NCBI RefSeq assembly: GCF_024054565.1
Contig: NZ_JAMXLR010000073.1
Coordinates: 1-64,000 of the forward strand
Reading direction: 5' to 3'
DNA length: 64,000 bases
DNA from: Aeoliella straminimaris
Lineage (GTDB): Bacteria; Planctomycetota; Planctomycetia; Pirellulales; Lacipirellulaceae
Shown piece by piece: positions 44,873 to 53,196 of this stretch (positions within the stretch are counted from its first letter, which is position 1; each line of letters starts with the position of its first letter). Position numbers and translations under genes: made by a program. A model generated the notes under the pieces. That model was given only the letters and a program-made list of their open reading frames with translations. It ran no database searches and was not told the origin of the DNA.

Positions 44873-45070
44873 ATGACTGTCGAATCCATACAAACTGCCA
44901 TCGAATCCCTATCTGCGGAAGAGCTTGCTCGGTTTCGCGCTTGGTTTGAACAGCGCGATTGGCAACAGTGGGATGATCAGATTGAAGCCGATAGTGCAGC
45001 GGGTAAGTTGGACTTTCTGGTGCAAGAAGCGAAGCGTGCCGTCAGCAACGATGAGTTGCAGGACTTGTAA
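44873..45070 (+). CDS. Antitoxin of a type II toxin-antitoxin pair
   Basis: A 65-residue acidic protein beginning with a helix of the kind ESLSAEELARFRAWF, common in antitoxins paired with RelE/ParE-type toxins. No clear ribbon-helix-helix is evident, so DNA binding is uncertain. AGGA lies eight bases before the ATG. The toxin gene starts 15 bases after its stop. Confidence 0.78.
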   Translation: MTVESIQTAIESLSAEELARFRAWFEQRDWQQWDDQIEADSAAGKLDFLVQEAKRAVSNDELQDL

Positions 45071-45085
45071 TCCAGCGCACCGCTT

Positions 45086-45337
45086 ATGCATCGCACCACT
45101 CCCGAGTTCTGGAAGCGATTCGACGCTCTCCCAAAACAAGTCCAGCAAGTCGCCAGGAACAATTTTGCACTTCTGAAGGACAATTCCGCGCACCCTTCGC
45201 TGCATTTCAAGAAAGTTGGTCAGTTCTGGTCTGCGCGTGTAGGGCAACACTATCGTGCGCTGGCCGTGAAGGGCGAGCAAGGATACATCTGGGTGTGGAT
45301 TGGTAGTCACGCCGACTATGACAAGATTGTCGGCTAA
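45086..45337 (+). CDS. RelE/ParE-type toxin
   Basis: 83 residues with the RelE/ParE fold pattern: a helix pair with DALPKQVQQVARNNF, strands, then FWSARVGQHYRALAV, and a final WIGSHADYDKIVG. The conserved Arg and His near the C-terminus fit an mRNA interferase or gyrase inhibitor; the sequence cannot separate the two. It is paired with the antitoxin gene just upstream. Confidence 0.85.
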   Translation: MHRTTPEFWKRFDALPKQVQQVARNNFALLKDNSAHPSLHFKKVGQFWSARVGQHYRALAVKGEQGYIWVWIGSHADYDKIVG

Positions 45338-45366
45338 GCTTTGCGGCACGGGTAGATCGGTGATGG

Positions 45367-45394
45367 TTGACGGGGTGGTGTTCGCGTGTATACT
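45367..45394 (+). promoter_or_regulatory. Sigma-70-like promoter of the DinB-family gene
   Basis: TTGACG and TATACT are separated by 16 bases, about 52 bases before the ATG. Both boxes are close to consensus. Confidence 0.65.
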
Positions 45395-45446
45395 TTCAGC
45401 GTTGTGTGGTGAGCTGGAGTAATCCCCATCCTTAAAGGAGCGCGCG

Positions 45447-45953
45447 ATGTCCTACGCCCAAATGATTTTACCCGAGTTCGACCAGGAGATGGCTAACACC
45501 CGTAAGGTACTGGCGCTCGTGCCGGACGACAAACTCGATTGGAAAGCCACCGAGACGGCGCACACCATTGGCTGGAATGCGAGCCACCTGGCCAATCTGC
45601 TTACCTGGACGGTGATGACGCTGGAGAACGATTCGTTCGATGTCCAACCCGAAGGAGGCGAGCAGTATCAGACTCCAATTCTTAAAAGTAATGGGGAGAT
45701 TCTGGCGTCGTTCGATGAGAACGTCGCCGCCGCTCGGGCGGCAATCGAAAAGGTGAGCGACGAGGACATCATGAAACCGTGGTCGCTGCTCAAGCAAGGC
45801 CAGGTGATGTTCACGATGCCCCGCGCGGTGGTAATTCGTTCGTTCGTCCTGAACCACACGATCCACCATCGGGCGATCCTGCTGACTTACCTGCGGCTGA
45901 ATAAAATTGCCATCCCAGGAATGTACGGCCCAGGCGACGAGGCGGCAGGTTAG
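45447..45953 (+). CDS. DinB-family protein
   Basis: A 168-residue four-helix-bundle protein of the DinB superfamily, whose members use a metal held by three His residues, often for thiol-dependent transferase reactions. Candidate ligands are His in NASHLANL and the later HTIHH motif. AAAGGAG precedes the ATG at good spacing. Substrate unknown. Confidence 0.82.
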   Translation: MSYAQMILPEFDQEMANTRKVLALVPDDKLDWKATETAHTIGWNASHLANLLTWTVMTLENDSFDVQPEGGEQYQTPILKSNGEILASFDENVAAARAAIEKVSDEDIMKPWSLLKQGQVMFTMPRAVVIRSFVLNHTIHHRAILLTYLRLNKIAIPGMYGPGDEAAG

Positions 45954-45989
45954 TTTGCCCCCAGCAAGGTGCTATGGAGCACGCCCGAC

Positions 45990-46577
45990 ATGTGGACGGA
46001 GAACGTCACCAGCCTGGCGGCGGAGCGGTGTCAGAGGATTGAGTTGACCGGCGATGGTCAACCGGTCACGGTTCGCGATTTTTACGAAGCGCTCGCGACC
46101 CATGAAACGCACCGTCGCAGCTTCTCAAACCTCGTGACATCGTTTGGCTATCGGGCTCTCAGGTGGGAGACGCCACCGCTGGATCCATCTTCGGCTGACC
46201 AACCGTTTGAATGCGTGGTGCTTGATAGTCCCGGCCTGGATCGCCCCGCATCGAGGTCGGCCTTCAAGGAGCACTTCACCCAATCGTGGCCCGACGATGT
46301 GGCCGTGTTCAAGAATCTGAGCGGCGATGCTACGTTAATTGTGCCTTGCCCCATGGGGAGTGACTCGGCGTACTGCCACCTTGCGAGTTTCCTCCGCGAG
46401 GCTCCCGCCCAGCAAACGGATGCCATGTGGCGGGCGGTGGCCATGGCCGTGCTCGATGGGTTATCGGACCGACGGATGTGGGTGAATACGGCGGGTGGCG
46501 GAGTGCCGTGGCTGCACGTGCGGCTCGACTCGCGGCCCAAGTACTATCGTCACGCAGCGTATCGGGCGATGGCTTAA
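45990..46577 (+). CDS. DUF6940-like protein
   Basis: 195 residues with no signal or helices. Segments such as FVVL-like DSPGLDRP, FLREAP, and a C-terminal VPWLHVRLDSRPKYYRHAAYR resemble a small bacterial family annotated DUF6940, of unknown function. ATG 45990 is favoured over a GTG seven codons upstream. The 3' end overlaps the convergent oadA stop by four bases. Confidence 0.72.
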   Translation: MWTENVTSLAAERCQRIELTGDGQPVTVRDFYEALATHETHRRSFSNLVTSFGYRALRWETPPLDPSSADQPFECVVLDSPGLDRPASRSAFKEHFTQSWPDDVAVFKNLSGDATLIVPCPMGSDSAYCHLASFLREAPAQQTDAMWRAVAMAVLDGLSDRRMWVNTAGGGVPWLHVRLDSRPKYYRHAAYRAMA

Positions 46578-48400
46578 CCCAGAATGGCCAGTTCCTGGCC
46601 GTTGGCAACTTGCTGCCCCGGTTGCACCATCACTTCTTTGACTACGCCGTCGCAGGGCGACGCGACGGGCACTTCCATCTTCATTGCTTCGAGGATGAAC
46701 AGCGCCTGGCCAGACGAAACACGGTCGCCGGGATTCACCTTGGCTTTCAGGAGCACGCCCGGCATCTGTGCCTTGACGCTAGTCGTGGCGCCCGAGGTGG
46801 CAGGGGCTGCGGTTTCGCTCGAGTCGCCCGACCGCGGGGCGAGCGACACCTGAAAGACGTTTCCGTCGACCACGACGTTGTTGCCGTTGAAAGCCAGGAA
46901 ATAGTCTTTGCCATCGACAGTGACCGTGTACTCGGCGGGTTGGCCGGGGGCCGGTGGCGTGGCGACTCCGGCAGCCGAGGCGGCTTCCGCCGGCTTGTCG
47001 ACCTTTCTCACCCCGAATTCTGCCTTGCCTTGGAGGAAGGCCAGGCCTTTGTCCTTGCACGTGGCGACGATGAACAGGTTCTCGTCGGTCTCGGGAAGGT
47101 TGTTTTCCTTGAGCTTCTTGCGGGCCGCTTCGAGTCCCTTGTTGGGATCGGCGTCGTTACGCTCCAGCGGAGGGTCGGTGGTCGGTTCGAGCTCCAATTG
47201 CTTGGAGGCCAATTCCACGATCTTCGGATCGGGCGGCACGGGGGTTTTGCCAAAGTAGCCGAGCACCATTTGGCCGTACGGCTCGGCAATCTTTTCCCAC
47301 GGGCCGAACATCACGTTGTTGAAGGCCTGCTGGAAGTAGAACTGCGAAACAGGCGTGACAGACGTGCCGTAACCGCCGAGGCGAACCACCTCGCTCATGG
47401 CTCGGATCATATCCGGGTATTTTTCCATGATGCCGTTGTCGCGCAGCATCTGGGTGTTGGCCGTTAGCGCGCCGCCGGGCATGGGGCTCCAGGGAATCAG
47501 CGGCTCGACCGCCACCGCTTCGGGCGGCAGGAAGTAATCGGCCATGCACTCCTTGAAGATCTCCTCCGCCTCGCGAACCTTGTCGATGTCGACGTCCAGT
47601 TCGTACTCGCTGCCACGCAGGGCGTGCCACATTACCAACACATCGGGCTGGCAAGTTCCGCCAGAGCAGGGGGCCAGCGACAGGTCGATGGCGTTGGCGC
47701 CCGCGTCGAGGGCCGCCTTGTTGGCCAGCACGCTGACGCCGGCCGTTTCGTGCGTGTGGAAATGAATGTAAGCGTCCGCCGGCAGCATCTTCCGCGCCCG
47801 CTTGATGGTTTCGTACACCTTCGATGGCACCGCCGTGCCAGAGGCATCCTTGAAGCAGACCGCGTCGTAGGGAATATCGGCATCGAGAATCTGCTGCAGC
47901 GTGTCAGCGTAGAAGTCGGCGTCGTGCGCGCCTTCGCAGCCGGGTGGCAGTTCCATCATGGTCACCACCACCTGATGCAACAGTCCGGCATCGGCGATGC
48001 ACTGGCCGCTGTAAATCAGATTGTTGACGTCGTTCAGGGCGTCGAAGTTGCGGATGGTGGTGATGCCGTGTTTGTGGAACAACTCGGCATGCATCTTGAT
48101 CACGTCGCTCGACTGCGACTCCAGCCCGACCACGTTCACGCCGCGGGCCAAGGTCTGCAAGTTGGCATCGGGCCCGGCCGTCTGGCGGAAGGCGTCCATC
48201 ATGTCGAAGGCGTCTTCCTGGCAGTAAAAGTACAGCGACTGGAACCGCGCACCCCCGCCCGCCTCGAAATAGTCGATCCCTGCATCCCGCGCTGCCTCGA
48301 GCGCGGGCAGGAAGTCCTTGGTCTGCACGCGAGCTCCGTAGGCGGACTGAAATCCGTCACGGAACGCGGTGCACATGAAGTCAACTCTTTTTTTGGTCAC
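46574..48400 (-). CDS. oadA: Oxaloacetate decarboxylase alpha subunit / pyruvate carboxylase subunit B type
   Basis: A 608-residue protein: an N-terminal carboxyltransferase TIM barrel starting RDGFQSAYGARV, a PYC/OadA middle domain, a Pro/Ala-rich linker, and a biotinyl domain with Lys574 in EAMKME. As part of a sodium pump it removes CO2 from oxaloacetate and transfers it via biotin to the beta subunit. OadB and OadG genes lie upstream on the same strand, and a biotin ligase gene is close by. The four-helix-bundle element sits directly between oadB and oadA. Confidence 0.92.
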   Translation of the reverse strand: MTKKRVDFMCTAFRDGFQSAYGARVQTKDFLPALEAARDAGIDYFEAGGGARFQSLYFYCQEDAFDMMDAFRQTAGPDANLQTLARGVNVVGLESQSSDVIKMHAELFHKHGITTIRNFDALNDVNNLIYSGQCIADAGLLHQVVVTMMELPPGCEGAHDADFYADTLQQILDADIPYDAVCFKDASGTAVPSKVYETIKRARKMLPADAYIHFHTHETAGVSVLANKAALDAGANAIDLSLAPCSGGTCQPDVLVMWHALRGSEYELDVDIDKVREAEEIFKECMADYFLPPEAVAVEPLIPWSPMPGGALTANTQMLRDNGIMEKYPDMIRAMSEVVRLGGYGTSVTPVSQFYFQQAFNNVMFGPWEKIAEPYGQMVLGYFGKTPVPPDPKIVELASKQLELEPTTDPPLERNDADPNKGLEAARKKLKENNLPETDENLFIVATCKDKGLAFLQGKAEFGVRKVDKPAEAASAAGVATPPAPGQPAEYTVTVDGKDYFLAFNGNNVVVDGNVFQVSLAPRSGDSSETAAPATSGATTSVKAQMPGVLLKAKVNPGDRVSSGQALFILEAMKMEVPVASPCDGVVKEVMVQPGQQVANGQELAILG

Positions 48401-48453
48401 AGTGATACTCAGCTCGGTACGTTTTAGGGACTGGCAGCATCCAGTGGAAGCTC

Positions 48454-48916
48454 AGGTGAGTAAGTGAGTAGGTGAGTATGTAGTCATCTCGTCTCAGGTG
48501 GAGTTCCTTGTTTCGACCGTCGAAGGTAAGAAATGTAGCTATTGATGCGGGCAATTACTAAGTCGGCTTCGCTTTTCAGGTGTTCAACAAATGGCGTTTC
48601 ACCATACTCTTCGTCAAGACATACATTGAAATCATCGATAAGTTCCTCTACCGACCCTCTCGAGATTCGACAAAACCGAATGCTCTCCTGGTAGTACCAT
48701 CGGCCATGACCTTCGGCAATGTTGTTCGAGACAGATACGGCCGCTCGCCTCATCTGGTTTGCTAGGCAGTATTTTTCCTCTGTGGGAAGTTGCCGAATCA
48801 GTTGATACACCTTCTTGCGGAAATTTCGGCACGCGTTGTATAGCTCGAAGTCGTCCAGTCGAAAGTTGCTCTCATACGCCATCCGGTCACCTACTCACCT
48901 ACTTACGCACTCACCT
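48454..48916 (-). mobile_element. Octamer-flanked S23 element inserted in the oad operon
   Basis: A 463-base unit with one gene. The left edge reads AGGTGAG then TAAGTGAG and TAGGTGAG; the right edge reads TCACCTA, CTCACCTA, CTTACGCA, CTCACCT, so the ends are imperfect inverted repeats of one octamer family closing as AGGTGAGT...ACTCACCT. The right edge abuts the oadB stop and the left edge is 54 bases before the oadA start. This resembles the organisation of 23S rRNA intervening sequences with an S23 gene. Mobility is inferred. Confidence 0.65.
48484..48882 (-). CDS. Four-helix-bundle protein (S23/IVP, TIGR02436 type)
   Basis: A 132-residue protein of the family first known as the protein encoded in 23S rRNA intervening sequences: FELYNACRNFRKKVYQLIRQLP, LANQMRRAAVSVSNNIAEGHGR and a C-terminal helix with LVIARINSYISYLRRS (only motifs quoted). 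Members are small basic bundles with no known enzyme activity; the DGR accessory protein Avd is related. It lies inside the octamer-flanked element, in the same direction as the oad genes. The function of free-standing copies is unknown. Confidence 0.92.
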   Translation of the reverse strand: MAYESNFRLDDFELYNACRNFRKKVYQLIRQLPTEEKYCLANQMRRAAVSVSNNIAEGHGRWYYQESIRFCRISRGSVEELIDDFNVCLDEEYGETPFVEHLKSEADLVIARINSYISYLRRSKQGTPPETR

Positions 48917-50043
48917 CAATTACCCAGCACGCTCCACAGCACACCGGCAGCTACGGCCGAGCCGATTACGCCCGCCACATTGGGGGCCATGGCGTGCATC
49001 AGCAGGAAGTTGTGCGGGTCCTCTTTCTGTCCGACCATCTGCACCACCCGCGCTGAGTCGGGCACGGCCGATACGCCGGCCGCACCAACCAGCGGGTTGA
49101 TCTTGTGGGTGAGGAACAGGTTCATGAACTTGGCGAATAGCACGCCGCTGGCGGTGGCGATGGCGAATGATAGCGCACCGAGGCCGAAGATCATCAGCGA
49201 GTCGCGGGTGAGAAATCGGCTGGCATCGGTGCTGGCGCCCACCGAAAAGCCAAGCAGGATGGTCACGATGTCGATCATCGCGGTGCGGGCACTGTTGGCC
49301 AGTCGCTCGGTCACGGTGCTTTCCTTCAGCAGGTTGCCGAGAAACAGCATGCCGATCAGCACGATGGAGCCGGGTGCGATCATGGTGCAGATCAGGAACG
49401 CGGCGATCGGGAAAATGATCTTCTCGCGACGGGTAACGTGCCGCGGCGGTTTCATGTGGATGAGCCGTTCCTCGCGGGTGGTGAGCAGCTTCATGATGGG
49501 TGGTTGGATTACCGGCACCAGCGCCATGTAGGAGTAGGCGGCGATAGCGATGGCCCCCAGCAGATTTGGTGCCAACTTCGAGGCCAGGAAGATAGCCGTC
49601 GGCCCATCCGCTCCACCGATGATGCCAATGGCGCCGGCTTGGGCTGCATCGAAGCCAAGGTAAAGCGCGCCGAGTAGTGTGAGAAAAATGCCCATCTGCG
49701 CCGCGGCACCGAGCAGCACGAGCTTTGGATTCGAAAGCATCGTGGAGAAATCGGTCATCGCTCCGATGCCCAGGAAGATGAGCGGTGGAAAGATGCCCTG
49801 GCTCACACCGAAATAGATGTAACGGAGGACGCTGCCCTCGTCGTAAACGCCGAGGGCCATGTCTTCGGTAGTGGGGATGTTGCCGATGAGAATGCCGAAT
49901 CCGATTGGCACCAGCAGCAATGGTTCATAGTCCTTGATGATGGCCAAGGAAATGAACACCAGCCCGATGAGAATCATGCCGGCGTTGCCCCACGTCATGT
50001 TGGCGAAGCCGGTGGTCTGGAGAAACTGCTGGAGGATATCCAT
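48916..50043 (-). CDS. oadB: Sodium-pump decarboxylase beta subunit
   Basis: A 375-residue membrane protein with about nine to eleven helices. The GGADGPTAI segment near residue 145 and NLLKESTVTERL..., with conserved Asp and Ser residues, are typical of OadB/GcdB/MmdB. It decarboxylates carboxybiotin while exporting Na+. It lies between oadG and the four-helix-bundle element; its stop codon overlaps the edge of the octamer repeat. Confidence 0.92.
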   Translation of the reverse strand: MDILQQFLQTTGFANMTWGNAGMILIGLVFISLAIIKDYEPLLLVPIGFGILIGNIPTTEDMALGVYDEGSVLRYIYFGVSQGIFPPLIFLGIGAMTDFSTMLSNPKLVLLGAAAQMGIFLTLLGALYLGFDAAQAGAIGIIGGADGPTAIFLASKLAPNLLGAIAIAAYSYMALVPVIQPPIMKLLTTREERLIHMKPPRHVTRREKIIFPIAAFLICTMIAPGSIVLIGMLFLGNLLKESTVTERLANSARTAMIDIVTILLGFSVGASTDASRFLTRDSLMIFGLGALSFAIATASGVLFAKFMNLFLTHKINPLVGAAGVSAVPDSARVVQMVGQKEDPHNFLLMHAMAPNVAGVIGSAVAAGVLWSVLGN

Positions 50044-50103
50044 CTGGTCGGGCGTACTGGGTGCAAGGGGGAAGCGGTGGAGGAGCAGGGTGCGCGTGGC
50101 AGG

Positions 50104-50445
50104 TCACTTGGACTGGCTGAGCGTCTTCTGGAACTCGGTATGCAACACCATACCTATCGCTGCGACGACTCTTTCCTGGTCCAGCGGTGACTGTTCGTCG
50201 GGCGTGGGCGGCGCGTGGTGACTGTGGCCTTTGGGCAGGATGGGATCGAGCCACGCGAGGAGGCTGGGCACCATCGCAATGAATACGGTGATCAGAACCA
50301 ATGCTACGAAGACGATGGTCATCCCCATCAGGGAGATAGCGATGCCATTGCCTTCCACTACTGCCTGCCAGCCGCGCGACGGTTCGTCGGCAGCCTGCGC
50401 TAGCACGGCGCCGGCTGCGAAGATCATAGGTTGGATTGCCGCCAC
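50104..50445 (-). CDS. oadG: Oxaloacetate decarboxylase gamma-type subunit
   Basis: 113 residues with a signal-like N-terminal helix, a membrane helix near 36-60, and a soluble tail with HSHH, which in the family binds zinc and links alpha and beta subunits. Length and position next to oadB support the call. First gene of the oad unit. Confidence 0.82.
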   Translation of the reverse strand: MAAIQPMIFAAGAVLAQAADEPSRGWQAVVEGNGIAISLMGMTIVFVALVLITVFIAMVPSLLAWLDPILPKGHSHHAPPTPDEQSPLDQERVVAAIGMVLHTEFQKTLSQSK

Positions 50446-50586
50446 TTGGTCGATCCTGTTGAAAAGGTAGTTACCGCGTGCGAACCGAGTGTCTGGATCA
50501 TCAAGGGAAGTACGTCGAATGATTCATTCGACAAAGCACTAGGATAGTCGCCCGGTGCGCGGATTTGAATCCGGGCCTGGGGGCGA

Positions 50587-51381
50587 TTATTGAAAATCGA
50601 CAACTACCCCACCGTATAGTTGCTGGATGCCGCCGGAGGTCTGGATGCACAGCGCGCCGTCGTCGGCAAGGCCTTCGCAGCGCCCCTCGATCATCTGACG
50701 CGGCGTTTCTACGCGAATCTGCCGGCCGGTTAGCAGCGAGCGGCTTCGCCAGTCGCTGGCGAGCGAGGGGTCGCCGTTTTCAAATCGCGCAAGCTGTTCT
50801 TCCATCTGCGACAGGCACGCCACCAGTACGGCGGTCCGATCGAGCTGCAGCCCGCTGGTGGGCAACGCATCGCACATCGCAATCGCGGATTCACGCAGTT
50901 CGGCGGGGGCATTGCGTGTGGAATTGTTCACGTTCAGTCCCACACCAACGACCAGCCGGGGAGGCGTGCTGGCTGGTAGCTCGATGAGGATACCCGCTGC
51001 CTTGCGGTGGTTCAGGAAGACATCGTTGGGCCACTTAAGGGAGACGTCGCCTTCGACAAATTGTTCGACCGCTTCGCAGATGGCCAGCCCCATGGTTAGC
51101 GAAACCTGGGGAAGATGGGCCGGGGGAACCGTGAGAGGTCGCGTGAGTACCGACCAGGTGAGTGAGCCATCGTCGGACCACCAGCGATTCTGCCCCCGAC
51201 CGCGTCCGCCGGTCTGCTGTTGGGCGACAAATAGCTCGTTGAGTGGTTCGCTGGACCCAGCGGCGTGGGCCAGCGCCTGGGTGTTGGTCGAGTCGGTCTG
51301 GTCGAAGTAGTGAACACGTTCGATGCCCGTCTCCTGCGTGACGAGCGCCAGGTCGAGCGGGTCGCAATCGGGATCGGGCAT
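50587..51381 (-). CDS. birA: Biotin-[acetyl-CoA-carboxylase] ligase
   Basis: A 264-residue ligase of the short (class I) type without an N-terminal DNA-binding domain. DSTNTQALA, the biotinyl-AMP loop GGRGRGQNRW, and KWPNDVFLN are present, with a C-terminal SH3-like domain. It attaches biotin to the Lys of biotinyl domains such as OadA's. It lies between rhaB and oadG on the same strand. Confidence 0.92.
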   Translation of the reverse strand: MPDPDCDPLDLALVTQETGIERVHYFDQTDSTNTQALAHAAGSSEPLNELFVAQQQTGGRGRGQNRWWSDDGSLTWSVLTRPLTVPPAHLPQVSLTMGLAICEAVEQFVEGDVSLKWPNDVFLNHRKAAGILIELPASTPPRLVVGVGLNVNNSTRNAPAELRESAIAMCDALPTSGLQLDRTAVLVACLSQMEEQLARFENGDPSLASDWRSRSLLTGRQIRVETPRQMIEGRCEGLADDGALCIQTSGGIQQLYGGVVVDFQ

Positions 51382-51441
51382 CGTGGCAACGTGGGATTGG
51401 TGGGCTAGGAGCGAACAGCAGTTCGCAGAATCTTAGCTGTT

Positions 51442-52917
51442 CTAACGGGCGGTTCGCAAGTTGGCGAAGCGCTGCTGCGTTTCGCTCCACGCGTCGCCAC
51501 CAGTGGGCTCGAACGAGTCGATGCCAAACGAGTTCCGCACCACGCGGCGCAACGAAACCAGATCGTCGAGTTGCCCGAGCGCCGTGGCCTGGATTAGCAC
51601 GTTGCCAATGGCGGTCGCTTCGACCGGTCCGGCCAGCACCGTGCGGCCCGTAGCGTCGGCGGCAAACTGGTTGAGCAGCTTGCTTTGGCTGCCACCTCCC
51701 ACGATATGCAGTCGACGGATCTGGCGGCCGGTGAGCGACTCGAGGGTCCCGAGCATTTGGCCGTACATCAGCGCGAGACTTTCCAGAATGCAGCGGGTGA
51801 ACTGTCCTGGTGTTTCCGGTACCGATTGGCCCGTCTGCTGGCAGTAGCTGGTGATGGCCGTCGGCATGTGCTCGGGCTGCAAGAAACGCGGATCGTTGGG
51901 GTTGATGATCGAGCGGAACGGCTCGGACTCGGCGGCCAGGTCGGTCAGTTCGGCGTAGTCCAAGGTTTGCCCTTCGCGCTGCCACGCCCGGCGGCACTCC
52001 TGCAGCAGCCACAAACCAATGATATTCTTGAGGAAGCGTATGGTGCCGCCGTATCCGACCTCGTTGGTGAAGTTTTCTTCGCGAGCCGTATCGTTAATCA
52101 GCGGCTCGGGTAGTTCCACGCCGATCAAAGACCAGGTGCCCGAGCTGAGGTAAGCCCAATCGTCTCCTTCGGCCGGCACCGCGGCCACCGCGGCGCCGGT
52201 ATCGTGCGAGCAACTGGCGATCACTTGGGCGTCGCTGAGCCCTGTTTCATCCTGCAGTTCAGCCGAAAGTGCGCCGAGCTTGGTGCCGGAGGGCACGATC
52301 TCGGGAAAGGCATCGCGGCGGAGGCCACAGGCTTCGATGAGCGGTGTGGACCAGTCGCCCGACACCGGATTGTACATCTGCGTGGTGCTGGCCAGGCTCG
52401 CCTCGCTACGGCCGACGCCACTGAACAGATAGTTCAGGTAGTCGGCGATGTTGAGGAACTGCGTAGCGAGTTGCAGGACCGCGGGGCTTTGCTGCACGTC
52501 GGCCAACAGCTGATACATCGTGTTGAGCGGCATGAACTGGATGCCGGTCTCGGCGAAGATGGTCTGCCGCCCGATCGACTCCAGTGCCGACTTGTACGTG
52601 GCATTGGTGCGCGGATCGCGGTAGTGGTACGGCAGCGTGAGCATCGGTTGGCCATCGCCCATCCAGACATAGTCGACGCCCCACGAGTCGACACTTACGC
52701 CCGCGGGCTGAATGCCGCGCTCGGCTATCTTCCGCAAGCCTTCTTTCAATTGCTCGAAGATGCCGAGGATATTCCACCGCATGGTGCCGGCGACACGGAC
52801 CGCGTGGTTAGGAAACCGATGGATTTCGTCGAGCGACAGCTTGTCGCCGGCGAGCGTGCCAAGAATCACACGGCCACTCTCGGCGCCCAGGTCGCAAGCG
52901 ATGTAGTGATGCGTCAT
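51442..52917 (-). CDS. rhaB: Rhamnulokinase
   Basis: A 491-residue FGGY-family sugar kinase: CDLGAESGRV at the N-terminus for ATP binding, SVDSWGVDYV with the catalytic Asp, SHDTGAAVAAVP, and HIVGGGSQSKLLNQFAAD at the nucleotide site (short pieces quoted). It phosphorylates L-rhamnulose to rhamnulose 1-phosphate. It lies downstream of the permease and rhamnose isomerase genes on the same strand. No rhamnulose-1-phosphate aldolase (rhaD) is in the window. Confidence 0.93.
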   Translation of the reverse strand: MTHHYIACDLGAESGRVILGTLAGDKLSLDEIHRFPNHAVRVAGTMRWNILGIFEQLKEGLRKIAERGIQPAGVSVDSWGVDYVWMGDGQPMLTLPYHYRDPRTNATYKSALESIGRQTIFAETGIQFMPLNTMYQLLADVQQSPAVLQLATQFLNIADYLNYLFSGVGRSEASLASTTQMYNPVSGDWSTPLIEACGLRRDAFPEIVPSGTKLGALSAELQDETGLSDAQVIASCSHDTGAAVAAVPAEGDDWAYLSSGTWSLIGVELPEPLINDTAREENFTNEVGYGGTIRFLKNIIGLWLLQECRRAWQREGQTLDYAELTDLAAESEPFRSIINPNDPRFLQPEHMPTAITSYCQQTGQSVPETPGQFTRCILESLALMYGQMLGTLESLTGRQIRRLHIVGGGSQSKLLNQFAADATGRTVLAGPVEATAIGNVLIQATALGQLDDLVSLRRVVRNSFGIDSFEPTGGDAWSETQQRFANLRTAR

Positions 52918-52987
52918 GGGAAACAGTATTGACTCGGTTCGGCCGTGCAGGGCCGCCGCTCTTCAACGGAGAATAGATGCTGGGAAA

Positions 52988-53182
52988 TTAGATTTCGACT
53001 TCGGCGTCGTCGACTTGTGGCGTGCGATCCATCCACAGGGGAGTGGTCGCGAACCAACACACGGTGCCGATGATCGCCATCCACAGTACCACATCGTGGG
53101 AGAGTACCCCACCCAAGTACAGCAAACTGGGGACGATCGTGACCGCCAGGGCTGCCAAAGAAACGATTTTCAGAGGATTCAT
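52988..53182 (-). CDS. Small two-helix membrane protein of the rhamnose operon
   Basis: 64 residues with hydrophobic helices at about 5-24 and 30-48 and an acidic tail. It starts 14 bases after the permease stop, so it is probably translated with it. It may be a permease accessory subunit (inference); no family was recognised. Confidence 0.7.
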   Translation of the reverse strand: MNPLKIVSLAALAVTIVPSLLYLGGVLSHDVVLWMAIIGTVCWFATTPLWMDRTPQVDDAEVEI

Positions 53183-53196
53183 GTTCGATTCTCCGC

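Noticed and set aside
48454..48916. Diversity-generating retroelement, because S23 resembles Avd
   Set aside because: No reverse transcriptase, template repeat or variable repeat is visible nearby, and the flanking oad genes are housekeeping-type.
50540..50580. tRNA-like T-arm (GGATTTGAATCC)
   Set aside because: Only this palindromic piece matches; no acceptor, D-arm or anticodon arm can be folded around it.
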